Under the pieces are notes generated by a model, which worked only from the letters and a program-made list of their open reading frames with translations, did no database searches and was not told the DNA's origin. This document shows positions 27,427-35,315 of a stretch of DNA of 64,000 nt, piece after piece. The stretch is taken from contig NZ_QCXX01000001.1 in NCBI RefSeq assembly GCF_003071065.1, positions 1,360,971 through 1,424,970 on the forward strand, in the 5' to 3' direction. Position 1 is the first letter of the stretch. Each line of letters starts with the position of its first letter. A program made the position numbers and the translations under genes. The stretch is from Sphingobacterium athyrii (GTDB lineage: Bacteria > Bacteroidota > Bacteroidia > Sphingobacteriales > Sphingobacteriaceae).

Positions 27427-27599
27427 TCATTTATATAATTGATCCATTATTTTCATTGTCTCGTAAAATTCATCTAACAGCGTATCTTGACAGGAATATT
27501 GTGAGCATATGGTTGGGAACCCGGCAGTAACAGTCCACCTAGGCTCTTTTTATGTATGTACTCTTCCGACGTTACTGTATATCTTACAAACTTGGACAT
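27427..27599 (-). pseudogene. Small gene with a frameshift at an A-run
   Basis: The ATG at 27597-27599 opens a frame (MSKFVRYTVTSEEYIHKK) that stops at 27474. Shifting by -1 at TAAAAAG (about 27547-27553) joins a coding-like frame EPRWTVTAGFPTICSQYSCQ...MKIMDQLYK ending in TGA at 27427-27429, just before a strong hairpin. The joined product would be about 57 residues. It may be a one-base loss in the A-run, a sequencing error, or a slippage site. No family was recognised. Confidence 0.4.
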
Positions 27600-27622
27600 T
27601 TTACAAAAACAGGAGGAATTGT

Positions 27623-27650
27623 TTTTAATTCCTTGGTTTTAATTCCTTGG
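27623..27650. repeat. 14-bp perfect tandem duplication at a gene end
   Basis: TTTTAATTCCTTGG occurs twice in tandem (27623-27636, 27637-27650). The copy next to the gene holds the last codons and stop of the DUF1080 gene; the second is a duplicate beyond the stop. Replication slippage is the simple origin. Confidence 0.85.
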
Positions 27651-28442
27651 TTTAGGGAGTTCTTTAATCCAAATATTTTTAAAGTCTACGGGTTGCCCTT
27701 CACTCTGCAATGCGATAAACCCACTGCTCAACAACTTACCGTCAATCTTAATTTTTGGATCATATCCATTTGCTACGCCGCCTCCGATCTGTGGTTTGGA
27801 ATATTCCAGGACAGTATCTCCATTAATAATATGCCTTATTAACGAGTCGCCCAATACGATCAATTCTCCTTTCACCCATTGATCGCCATCATAAGTTTTT
27901 GAAATTGAATTTAAACAATGTGAGGATGCCATCTTGCCTTGGTAGACCACATTAGTCCCTGGAGAGCACATATTACCAGTAGGTCGTGGTTGACCATCTC
28001 CCAATCCGCCCAAAAGTTGCATTTCTATGGATATTGGCCAATCCTGTTCTTTCAACATAGTTCTGGGATCCTGAGAATGAAACATAACACCGCTATTACG
28101 AAGCGTATAAGAAGGCGCACCTTTTTGAAGATCACCGACAAAACGATATTCAAATTTCAAATGATAATAAGAAAAGGGTGTTTTATAATATAAATGTCCA
28201 AACTGGTCGTTAAAATCACCGTATTGATCGTATCTAATCTTAATTATTCCATCTTCAACCCTAAAGGTATTGCCAAAATTCACGCCGACATCGTGATGAT
28301 GAATTTTGACAAACCAGTTTTTAATGTCTTTTCCATTGAACAATGGTTTCCAGCCGTTGTTGTTATCTCGCTGGCCCTTCATTCCGGTACAGCCAGTAAA
28401 AATAGAACTAACGGCTAAAATTGCATAGATTAATCGTTTCAT
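27639..28442 (-). CDS. DUF1080 (3-keto-disaccharide hydrolase-like) lipoprotein
   Basis: 267 residues with a lipoprotein signal (AVSSIFTGCTG). The DUF1080/PF06439 sandwich fold begins GWKPLFNGKDIKNWFVKI and includes YYHLKFEYRFVGD, RNSGVMFHSQDP and WPISIEMQLLGG. Members bind or hydrolyse sugars, some as 3-ketoglycoside hydrolases. It is probably displayed on the cell envelope. Confidence 0.9.
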   Translation of the reverse strand: MKRLIYAILAVSSIFTGCTGMKGQRDNNNGWKPLFNGKDIKNWFVKIHHHDVGVNFGNTFRVEDGIIKIRYDQYGDFNDQFGHLYYKTPFSYYHLKFEYRFVGDLQKGAPSYTLRNSGVMFHSQDPRTMLKEQDWPISIEMQLLGGLGDGQPRPTGNMCSPGTNVVYQGKMASSHCLNSISKTYDGDQWVKGELIVLGDSLIRHIINGDTVLEYSKPQIGGGVANGYDPKIKIDGKLLSSGFIALQSEGQPVDFKNIWIKELPKPRN

Positions 28443-28703
28443 TTAAAAGTGAGCTATTGGGTTTAAATTGAAGACCAATATACGATATATTCCTTTAAGC
28501 TTTACAGTGAGCACTTATCCAATGACTACCAAACATTTTCAGAAATTAAGGGAAAGCTGTCCAAAGACTAAAACAGCTCCCATTGCAAATGTAGGGTAGC
28601 CTTCAAAATGATTTCCGTAAAACAACATCAACGTTTTTAGCTAAACAGTACTTATACAGTTTTATATTTCATCTGTTTCCAACGGATAGTTTTTATCTCA
28701 AAA

Positions 28704-29624
28704 CTATTCTTCTTGATAATTTTCAGTTCTTATAAGCTCTCCTTGTTCATCATAAAATTTCCATTCGCCAGACTTTTTGCCATTCTGATAACGACCAAAT
28801 TCTCTGAGCTTTCCATTTTCATGATAAAACTGGCTTAGACCTTCCGCCATTCCCTTTTCATATCTTATGTTTTGTAGCAAATTGCCTTTATTCCCGTATA
28901 ATTTCCAGTCCCCAATCTTCTTGCCATCCTCATAGGCACCGATTTCCCATAACTCTCCATTAAGATTATAATGCTTCCATTCACCATTTTCCTTATTGTC
29001 TTTGTAGGTTCCGATTTTTTCCAACGTACCATTTTGATAGTACATTTTCCATTCACCCTCGGCGGCATAGCCATTGCGGTTTCCAATTCGTTTCAGCCCG
29101 CCATCGTCATAATATTCTCGAAATTCCCCTTTGGGATCTCCATTTTCATAGTTCCAGATTTCATGAAGATTTCCGTTGGTATGATAGACTTTCCATTCGC
29201 CTATGGCTTGTCCATCTTTATAATTTCCGATTTCGGCGAGCTTCCCCGTGGATTGGTATGTTTTGGAAGTCCCGCTTTTTTCACCATTTTCATATTGCCA
29301 GATTGCACGAAGTTGCCCGTTTTCATGATAGCTCTCCCATATGCCAGTTTTAATTCCATTTTCATATTTCCCCAGTTCTTCTAATTTTCCACTTTCATAA
29401 TGGGACCTAAATTCACCGGTTTCTTTTCCGTTTCGGAATCTTACCATTGCTTCGGGTTTTCCGCTTTCATAGAACATTTTCCATATACCTGTCTCTTTAC
29501 CGGTTTCATCGTATTGTCCTGTCGACCTTATCTTTCCACTGGGATAATGACTTTCAAACTTTTTCTGTGCAAAGGAGGAAAGATGAATAAAGAGTACGGC
29601 AGCAAGTGTGATTAGTGTTTTCAT
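28704..29624 (-). CDS. Secreted MORN/YwqK-like repeat protein
   Basis: 306 residues with a signal peptide (MKTLITLAAVLFIHLSSFAQ), then about a dozen repeats of ~23 residues of the form GKxxxxGxYxxGKxxGxWKxYYxNGxL. These match the YwqK/MORN-variant repeat. Databases often name such proteins antitoxin of a toxin-antitoxin system, but no toxin gene is nearby. A protein-binding envelope role is more likely. The ATG at 29624 has AGGAAA just upstream. Confidence 0.85.
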   Translation of the reverse strand: MKTLITLAAVLFIHLSSFAQKKFESHYPSGKIRSTGQYDETGKETGIWKMFYESGKPEAMVRFRNGKETGEFRSHYESGKLEELGKYENGIKTGIWESYHENGQLRAIWQYENGEKSGTSKTYQSTGKLAEIGNYKDGQAIGEWKVYHTNGNLHEIWNYENGDPKGEFREYYDDGGLKRIGNRNGYAAEGEWKMYYQNGTLEKIGTYKDNKENGEWKHYNLNGELWEIGAYEDGKKIGDWKLYGNKGNLLQNIRYEKGMAEGLSQFYHENGKLREFGRYQNGKKSGEWKFYDEQGELIRTENYQEE

Positions 29625-29639
29625 TAGATTTCCTGTCAT

Positions 29640-29960
29640 TCGTCAAAATATGTTAGCTCTTATTTAAGCACAATAAAAAACAATTTCAATATATTACAGA
29701 AGAACTTTTTACAATCCGTTTCAACTATTTTAAATTTGGCAAAAAGCAACGCTTAATATCAAAAAAATCAGATCAAAAGTTGTAAAATCTCTTTTTTAAA
29801 TTTGATGGGTTAAAAAGAGGAATAAGAGAATGCATTTAATGATAAAAAATCGTATTGAAAATATCTACCTCATAATGTGCGCTGTACATCGAATGTTTGC
29901 AGAATACTTGCAAGATATAGCTTAGCTTTATATATTTGCGACATCAAAAGAAATCCTAAT
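29640..29960. other. AT-rich intergenic region before the tRNA
   Basis: About 320 bases of AT-rich DNA between the repeat-protein gene (leftward) and tRNA-Leu (rightward). It must hold both promoters. TATATATTTGCG at 29930-29941, ending 19 bases before the tRNA, is a plausible tRNA promoter -7 region. No other structure was seen. Confidence 0.4.
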
Positions 29961-30042
29961 GCGGAAGTGGCGTAATTGGTAGCCGCACCAGACTTAGGAT
30001 CTGGCGCCGCAAGGCGTGGGGGTTCGAGTCCCTTCTTCCGCA
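29961..30042 (+). tRNA. tRNA-Leu (UAG anticodon)
   Basis: 82 bases form a full cloverleaf. The acceptor stem pairs GCGGAAG (29961-29967) with CTTCCGC (30035-30041), and the discriminator is A. The anticodon loop CTTAGGA, flanked by CCAGA/TCTGG, gives TAG. The long variable arm (GCGCCGCAAGGCGT) marks a class II tRNA-Leu. GGTTCGAGTCC is the T arm. CCA is not encoded. Confidence 0.97.
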
Positions 30043-30046
30043 CATA

Positions 30047-30085
30047 AAAAAACTCCCGATTTTAAAATCTCGGGAGTTTTTTTTA
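30047..30085 (+). terminator. Intrinsic terminator of tRNA-Leu
   Basis: AACTCCCGA (30051-30059) pairs with TCGGGAGTT (30070-30078), followed by a run of T. It starts a few bases after the tRNA. Confidence 0.9.
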
Positions 30086-30256
30086 TTCCAAAATACTTTA
30101 TATTTCGTCCCTCAGGTATGGTTTACATACTATTCGAAGAAAATACAAATGTCGATCAGCCCAAATATCATATTGAGCAAAATAAAAACAGGCTACCGGC
30201 TCGTCCCTAGCAAACTTTTCTTAAATAGCTCGACAAACTAAAACTAGTATCATCTT

Positions 30257-30640
30257 CTAGGCAGACCAGTCAAATGGTTTTGTACAGGGGTCGCACTCAA
30301 ATTTTAACACCTTACCCAAGCTCTTTGCTTTTTTTCCCTTTTTCACAAATACATAAGCAAGGTCTACAGATTCTTCAACTTCATTGCCATTCTCATCCCT
30401 GCCTTTCAATACTACGGAATAATATGTTCCATCCGGATATTTTTTATAAAAGACTTCGTTAATGGTGATCTTTTTAGGTGTTTCATTATCACAGCAGCTG
30501 CACCACAAGACAACAACTGTTTCTTTTTTAAGGTATCCAACCGCCTTCTCCGCCTGAGCTTGTGTTAAGGCATGGAGTTGATCTGCTCTTGAAAAAAAAG
30601 CAGTACATAGTAATACAAAAAGTAAAATGGTCTTCTTCAT
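30257..30640 (-). CDS. Small secreted protein with cysteine pairs
   Basis: 127 residues with a signal peptide (MKKTILLFVLLCTAFFSRA). The mature part contains VVLWCSCCDN and a C-terminal FECDPCTKPFDW, so four or five cysteines that could form disulfides or bind metal. No family was recognised. Confidence 0.7.
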   Translation of the reverse strand: MKKTILLFVLLCTAFFSRADQLHALTQAQAEKAVGYLKKETVVVLWCSCCDNETPKKITINEVFYKKYPDGTYYSVVLKGRDENGNEVEESVDLAYVFVKKGKKAKSLGKVLKFECDPCTKPFDWSA

Positions 30641-30908
30641 CCGTTTAAATTATTTATAAGTGTTGGTCTCATCAATAGAAATGAGTTCGTTTACTCATTA
30701 CATTGATATTTTAAAGTATTCGTGAACTCAATCGTCCGATTCACCCGGCTCATGCTGCCTTTGGCTGTTTCAGCTATTTAAATTTGTTTTTAGTTATGAT
30801 AAAAAGTTTTAAATAATTTACTCAGCAAATATTATGCCTTTTCATAATTATTTGCAATGGTTCTTTTCTATGCGATCGTGATCTGATTTATAAATATTAC
30901 GCGAGCAA
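30641..30908. other. Intergenic region upstream of the toxin-like operon
   Basis: AT-rich DNA between the leftward secreted-protein gene and the rightward lipoprotein gene. Apart from the palindrome and promoter annotated next to it, nothing was recognised. Confidence 0.4.
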
Positions 30909-30923
30909 ACGTTAAATTAACGT
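30909..30923. promoter_or_regulatory. 15-bp palindrome upstream of the toxin-like gene
   Basis: ACGTTAA-A-TTAACGT is perfectly symmetrical. It ends about 8 bases before the -33 region of the promoter annotated at 30931-30960, a usual place for an activator or repressor. Confidence 0.5.
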
Positions 30924-30930
30924 CTGAAAC

Positions 30931-30960
30931 TTTATACAAAAAAAATAAATTTTAACTTTG
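30931..30960 (+). promoter_or_regulatory. Promoter of the toxin-like/immunity-like operon
   Basis: TAACTTTG (30953-30960) matches the -7 consensus TAnnTTTG exactly. TTTA (30931-30934) is a near -33 box, 18 bases upstream. The predicted leader before the ATG at 31055 is about 88 bases, long enough for control in the RNA. Confidence 0.55.
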
Positions 30961-31054
30961 AGTATAAATTATAAATATTTAAATTTGCATCTAACTCGTA
31001 TAATGAACTAAATACCGCAACTAAACCATCAATATAAATTAACATTTAGTTACC

Positions 31055-31864
31055 ATGCAATCTATTCACATTAAAACTGAGAAAAATTTTTTCATTAAAT
31101 TTTTCCAACACTTGTTTTTGATCTGTTTGATCTCAACGAGTCATTTTATAATCAGCTGTTCTTCCGACGACGACATCATCCAAGAAGAAATTGAAAACTC
31201 GACAGCCTGGATGGACGATCTCGAATCATCATTGGGCGTTGGCACAAAGAGTAAATTAAATACCTGGATTGAAAAAGGGCTCAATGAGGCGATGCTTAAA
31301 GAAGCATTTGCAAAAACCGGGAGCAAAGCTGATCTGTTAAAAAATCTTGAAACAGCCCAAAGTATCTACCATCAGCGCGTATATATTGCGGACTGGGACA
31401 ACATACCCGGGATTGCTAAATCAAATTATGTAGCTAATGGTATGACAACGGGAAAGAAACATCCCCAATGGAATAATCCGGAGCTTGACTTACCAGCAGT
31501 TGAAGCAGCCAACTTTGTGAATGCGGAAGCAAAGGAGCTCCCTGCAGGAACGAAAATATATCGCGTGACTGGTGGTAATCCCGCTGGAGGATATTGGACG
31601 AAGAAGCAGCCTAAGTCTATTGGAGAAGTCATTGGTGGTACAGCTGTACAACCTGCGTGGAACAACTTTAGCAAATTCTACGTTTACACTGTACCTCAGC
31701 AGCAGGTATTAAAAGTTTGGGAGGGAATCACAGCAAGACAACCTATTGGTCAAGATATTGTAAATCCGCATCTTCCCGGAGGGGAAATCCAATTATTCTT
31801 ACCTATCTTAGTCAGAGATGAAGCATTCAAAACATTGGTTCAAGAAATTCCATTACCATGGTAG
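31055..31864 (+). CDS. Predicted surface lipoprotein with a C-terminal toxin-like domain
   Basis: 269 residues. A lipoprotein signal ends FIISCSSDDD with Cys35. The acidic SSDDD just after Cys resembles the Bacteroidota lipoprotein export signal for surface display. A helical region (~48-105) follows. Residues ~163-250 (GTKIYRVTGGNPAGGYWTKK, FYVYTVPQQQVLKVWEG, HLPGGEIQLFL) resemble toxin domains at the ends of Rhs/polymorphic toxins, some thought to be ADP-ribosyltransferase- or NADase-like. The enzyme class cannot be fixed by eye. The next gene overlaps by 7 bases. Confidence 0.6.
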   Translation: MQSIHIKTEKNFFIKFFQHLFLICLISTSHFIISCSSDDDIIQEEIENSTAWMDDLESSLGVGTKSKLNTWIEKGLNEAMLKEAFAKTGSKADLLKNLETAQSIYHQRVYIADWDNIPGIAKSNYVANGMTTGKKHPQWNNPELDLPAVEAANFVNAEAKELPAGTKIYRVTGGNPAGGYWTKKQPKSIGEVIGGTAVQPAWNNFSKFYVYTVPQQQVLKVWEGITARQPIGQDIVNPHLPGGEIQLFLPILVRDEAFKTLVQEIPLPW

Positions 31865-32130
31865 ATCTTAAAAAAGTACAAGAAGATTACCTATTGCTAC
31901 TTCAATTAGTACAATCTGAAATGGCAATGAATACTTCCGTAGAATCTTTGTTTAATTACTTAAAATCCAAGGAAGGGCATTTTACCCATTTTGATCAAAA
32001 TTTTAATAGCAAAGATTTACTTGAATTCATAAGAACTGTAAATCGTTATGCAGATGAATTTTTGTTTTCAGATCAAAACAATGCGCAGATACGTAAGCTA
32101 ATGAACAGCATATACGAAAATTTGGGTTAG
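31858..32130 (+). CDS. Candidate immunity protein
   Basis: 90 residues, acidic and predicted mostly helical (VQEDYLLLLQLVQSEMAM, LLEFIRTVNRYADEFLF), with no signal peptide, so cytoplasmic. Its ATG lies inside the last codons of the toxin-like gene (overlap 31858-31864), the arrangement usual for toxin/immunity pairs. No family was recognised; the role is inferred from position, size and charge. Confidence 0.5.
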   Translation: MVDLKKVQEDYLLLLQLVQSEMAMNTSVESLFNYLKSKEGHFTHFDQNFNSKDLLEFIRTVNRYADEFLFSDQNNAQIRKLMNSIYENLG

Positions 32131-32164
32131 CAACATATAACATTCTATTTGACAACACTTAAAT

Positions 32165-32193
32165 AGGGGGATCCAAAAAAACTGGATCCCCCT
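32165..32193 (+). terminator. Terminator of the toxin-like operon
   Basis: AGGGGGATCC (32165-32174) pairs perfectly with GGATCCCCCT (32184-32193) around a 9-base loop, followed by GCTTTTA. It closes the two-gene unit. Confidence 0.85.
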
Positions 32194-32315
32194 GCTTTTA
32201 TTGAATTTCTCCTAACTTATTTCATCTTCATTTCAATCATGTAATTCTCAAAGGATTGCTTTTACTTTTTGGACATACAACTTACTTGCACCTACAATAT
32301 AACGCGTGATAGCTA

Positions 32316-33284
32316 TTATTTTTCCCAAACCAATGCACTGGCGCCGAGAATAGCGGCATCAGCTTCTTCCAGCTCGCTGAAAACGAGTTTCACTTTATTT
32401 CTAAATAAGGGAAAAAGATTTCTTTCCATATGTAATTTCGCTGGTTTTAAAATAAAATCACCGGCCTTAATCACCCCACCAAACAATAGAATAGCTTCGG
32501 GAGAGGAGAACATCACAAAATTTGCCAATGCCTCACCTAATTTTTGCCCGGTATACCTGAATACTTCAATGGCTATGGGATCACCCTTCACTGCACATTC
32601 ATGGACCGTTTTAGAATTTATCGCGTCTTCAGGATATTGATTCAACATCGACTCAGGAAATTCGGCCCTCATTTTCTTGGCTGTAATTGTAATCCCTGTT
32701 GCAGAAGCATAAGCTTCCAAACTCCCTTCAGACCCTGTACTCCAGTGCTTTCTTCCGCCCGGTTTGACAATAGTATGGCCCAATTCTCCAGCAAATCCAT
32801 CATGCCCATAAATAAGCTTACCTCCGGCCACGATACCGCTTCCTACGCCCGTTCCCAAAGTAATCATAATAAAATCCTTCATTCCTCGCGCAGCTCCAAA
32901 AAGCATTTCACCATAGGCCGCAGCGTTTGCGTCGTTGGTGATGGTACAGGGAATTTTGAATTTGGCAGTCATTAAATCACTAAATCGGATCACACCTTTC
33001 CAAGGAAGATTCGGAGCATGGTCTATTGTACCTGTATAATAATTCGCATCGGGAGCTCCAACTCCAATTCCGTCGAAGCTATTTTCACCACCGAACTTTT
33101 CAATAAAAGGGTGAGCCTTTTCATATAAAGCGTCAATAAATTCTTCAACATGCTCATAATCATCTGTTCGTATGCTTCCTTTTTTAAGAACTTCCCCACG
33201 ATGATTGACCACCCCGAATTTAGTGTTTGTTCCTCCGATATCTATTCCTAACGCTACACGTTTTGATAAATCTATTAATGACAT
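32316..33284 (-). CDS. ROK-family sugar kinase (glucokinase-like)
   Basis: 322 residues. The ATP phosphate-binding loop is LGIDIGGTNTKFGVV and the catalytic Asp is in ITNDANAAAYGE. ELGHTIVKPGG matches the ROK segment leading to the zinc site, but the usual CxCGxxGCxE is replaced by WSTGSEGSLE, so all three zinc cysteines are missing. Substrate is probably glucose or an amino sugar. No operon partner. Confidence 0.9.
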   Translation of the reverse strand: MSLIDLSKRVALGIDIGGTNTKFGVVNHRGEVLKKGSIRTDDYEHVEEFIDALYEKAHPFIEKFGGENSFDGIGVGAPDANYYTGTIDHAPNLPWKGVIRFSDLMTAKFKIPCTITNDANAAAYGEMLFGAARGMKDFIMITLGTGVGSGIVAGGKLIYGHDGFAGELGHTIVKPGGRKHWSTGSEGSLEAYASATGITITAKKMRAEFPESMLNQYPEDAINSKTVHECAVKGDPIAIEVFRYTGQKLGEALANFVMFSSPEAILLFGGVIKAGDFILKPAKLHMERNLFPLFRNKVKLVFSELEEADAAILGASALVWEK

Positions 33285-33601
33285 TGCTATTCCTTGTTTC
33301 TAAGTTCAAAATTGTAAAAAAGATAGTATTTTACGGGGAATTAAACAAGAGATTAGTTGAATAGTTACAGAAAAGAACTATTTATCCAATGTTTTTTTCA
33401 TTACAGGTATCCGGACATCATTTTTCAGCTTCTTTCTTCCTTCCTTCGCTGCCTAATCAAACAACAGAAAACAAAAAAATTTGAGCAACCTAGTCTGAAC
33501 ATATACAATTCCGCCAAGATAATTTGTTATTGAAAGCGGAAAAGATATAATATTTTAATAAAAATCAAATTCAGCAATCCAAGCATCTCAAAAAGTCGTA
33601 A
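33285..33601. other. Divergent intergenic region, ROK to ferritin-like
   Basis: 317 bases with no gene. TTTG (near 33523) with TATAATATTTT (33548-33558) could be the promoter of the ferritin-like pair. Nothing else was seen. Confidence 0.35.
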
Positions 33602-34366
33602 ATGACAATAAGTACAGAAAATTATAAACTAAAGACTTTTGTTATGGAAAAGATGACAGATAACAATGAACCACTATTGAATCATCGTAGTGAACTAGAA
33701 ATGAAAGATCTCAGAAGAAGAGATTTTCTAAAATTTGCAGGAGCAGGTGCTGCATCACTCGCTCTTCTCGGGCTATCGAGCTGTAAAAAAGACCATGATG
33801 ACGACATGGACAATGGCGGGAAAGGCATGTATTTTGGCAGTGGTGACATTGCAATATTGAATTATGCCTATGCTCTGGAGCAGCTCGAAGCCGCCTTTTA
33901 CATTCAGTTGGTCAACAATCCTTATTCTGGGATCACGGATCTGGAAAAGGCTTTTTTTACTGACATCAGGGACCACGAAATTGCCCATCGCGAGTTTTTC
34001 AAAGTAGCATTGGGAGCCAAGGCGATATCCAGTCTTGAATTTAATCTGTCCGGCATTAATTTCGCCAGTCGCGCCAGTGTTTTAGCAACGGCAAAGACAT
34101 TTGAAGATCTCGGTGTCTCTGCTTACAACGGTGCGGGTTGGTTAATTAAAGATCCGAATTATTTATTATTGGCCGGTAAGATCGTTTCTGTCGAAGCACG
34201 ACATGCAGCATGGGTTCGCGACATGATAGATAATGGCACTTTTGCCAACCAAGAGGTGGTAGATTCGAACGGACTAGATGTAGCCAAGAGCCCAAGCGTC
34301 GTCTTGAGTGCCGCAGCCCCATTTATCAAATCTAAAATCGATGTAAAGGATCTACCAACTTATTAA
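33602..34366 (+). CDS. Ferritin-like domain protein with Tat/lipoprotein signal
   Basis: 254 residues. A twin-arginine-type signal (LRRRDFLKFAGAGAASLALL) ends in a lipobox LSSCKKD, so the protein is probably an exported lipoprotein. The ferritin-like four-helix domain (PF13668 type) has YALEQLEAAFYIQL and IRDHEIAHREFF with metal-binding Glu/His, and SVEARHAAWVRD in the last helix. Starts at 33644 or 33653 would shorten the N-terminus. Role: metal binding or stress defence, inferred. Confidence 0.85.
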   Translation: MTISTENYKLKTFVMEKMTDNNEPLLNHRSELEMKDLRRRDFLKFAGAGAASLALLGLSSCKKDHDDDMDNGGKGMYFGSGDIAILNYAYALEQLEAAFYIQLVNNPYSGITDLEKAFFTDIRDHEIAHREFFKVALGAKAISSLEFNLSGINFASRASVLATAKTFEDLGVSAYNGAGWLIKDPNYLLLAGKIVSVEARHAAWVRDMIDNGTFANQEVVDSNGLDVAKSPSVVLSAAAPFIKSKIDVKDLPTY

Positions 34367-34387
34367 TGTACCTAAAATTTGATTATC

Positions 34388-35221
34388 ATGAATCTTTTAA
34401 ATGTTTTTGAACAAATAAATACGATAGATCCTGAATTCAGCGATCGTATCAGTCCGCGACGGGAAGCTATTAAAAACCTGGCTTCGATGAGCAAAAAAGT
34501 AAGCTTGGCAGCATTACCATTTTTTATTGGTGAGCTCTTCAAAAAGGCTTATGGCGCCACGGCCCCCACAGATGTCAACGGTGTTCTTAATTATGCTTTA
34601 ACGTTAGAATACCTTGAAGCTGAGTATTATACAATGGGTGTTGCTAAAGCAGGCCTCATTCCATCTGGAAAACCCCTTGGAGCAATTACCACGATCCGTG
34701 ATCATGAGGTCGCCCACGTTAATTTTCTAAAACAGGTACTGGGCAATAAAGCTGTCTCAAAGCCTACTTTTGACTTTACAGCTGGAGGTACCTTTGGCAA
34801 TGTCTTTAGTGATTACGACACATTTTTAGCTGTTGCTCAAGCCTTTGAAGACACTGGAGTACGGGCATATAAAGGACAGGCAGGCATATTATTAGGAAAT
34901 AGAGTGGTGCTGACTGCTGCATTGCAGATCCACTCTGTTGAGGCTAGACATGCGTCACATATTCGTCAGATGCGACGTGCTCGTGGTGGCGGTGCCGCCG
35001 ATCAGAAACCCTGGATTACAGGAAGCAATGACACTGGAATCGGGGCAGTAGTAAACCCTATATATGCTGGTGAAAACAATGTGATACAGGGAGGAGTCGA
35101 TATCACAACCTTATCCGGTTCGATGGGAAAAATTTCAACAAGTGCGGCAACACAGTCTTTTGATGAACCACTTTCTGCCGAAGCTGTACTTAATATTGCA
35201 GGTTTATTTATTAAAGCTTAA
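34388..35221 (+). CDS. Second ferritin-like domain protein
   Basis: 277 residues, related to the gene just before it (21 bases upstream). The same motifs recur: LEYLEAEYYTMG, IRDHEVAHVNFL and HSVEARHASHIR. The N-terminus (RREAIKNLASMSKKVSLAAL) is a weaker export-type signal without lipobox. The ATG at 34388 is used; an upstream TTG would add 3 residues. The two probably act together in the envelope. Confidence 0.85.
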   Translation: MNLLNVFEQINTIDPEFSDRISPRREAIKNLASMSKKVSLAALPFFIGELFKKAYGATAPTDVNGVLNYALTLEYLEAEYYTMGVAKAGLIPSGKPLGAITTIRDHEVAHVNFLKQVLGNKAVSKPTFDFTAGGTFGNVFSDYDTFLAVAQAFEDTGVRAYKGQAGILLGNRVVLTAALQIHSVEARHASHIRQMRRARGGGAADQKPWITGSNDTGIGAVVNPIYAGENNVIQGGVDITTLSGSMGKISTSAATQSFDEPLSAEAVLNIAGLFIKA

Positions 35222-35249
35222 CAAGAGTCGTCGTTAACCTGTTTTGAAT

Positions 35250-35286
35250 GCCCTGGTTTATTTAAAAAACCAGGGCTTTTATTTTT
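35250..35286 (+). terminator. Terminator of the ferritin-like operon
   Basis: GCCCTGGTTT (35250-35259) pairs with AAACCAGGGC (35267-35276), followed by TTTTATTTTT. Confidence 0.88.
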
Positions 35287-35315
35287 GCATCAGCGCTTCC
35301 CTAACAATAGATTCT

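Noticed and set aside
28704..29624. Antitoxin of a toxin-antitoxin system
   Set aside because: The name comes from YwqK-repeat annotation; the protein is secreted and has no toxin neighbour.
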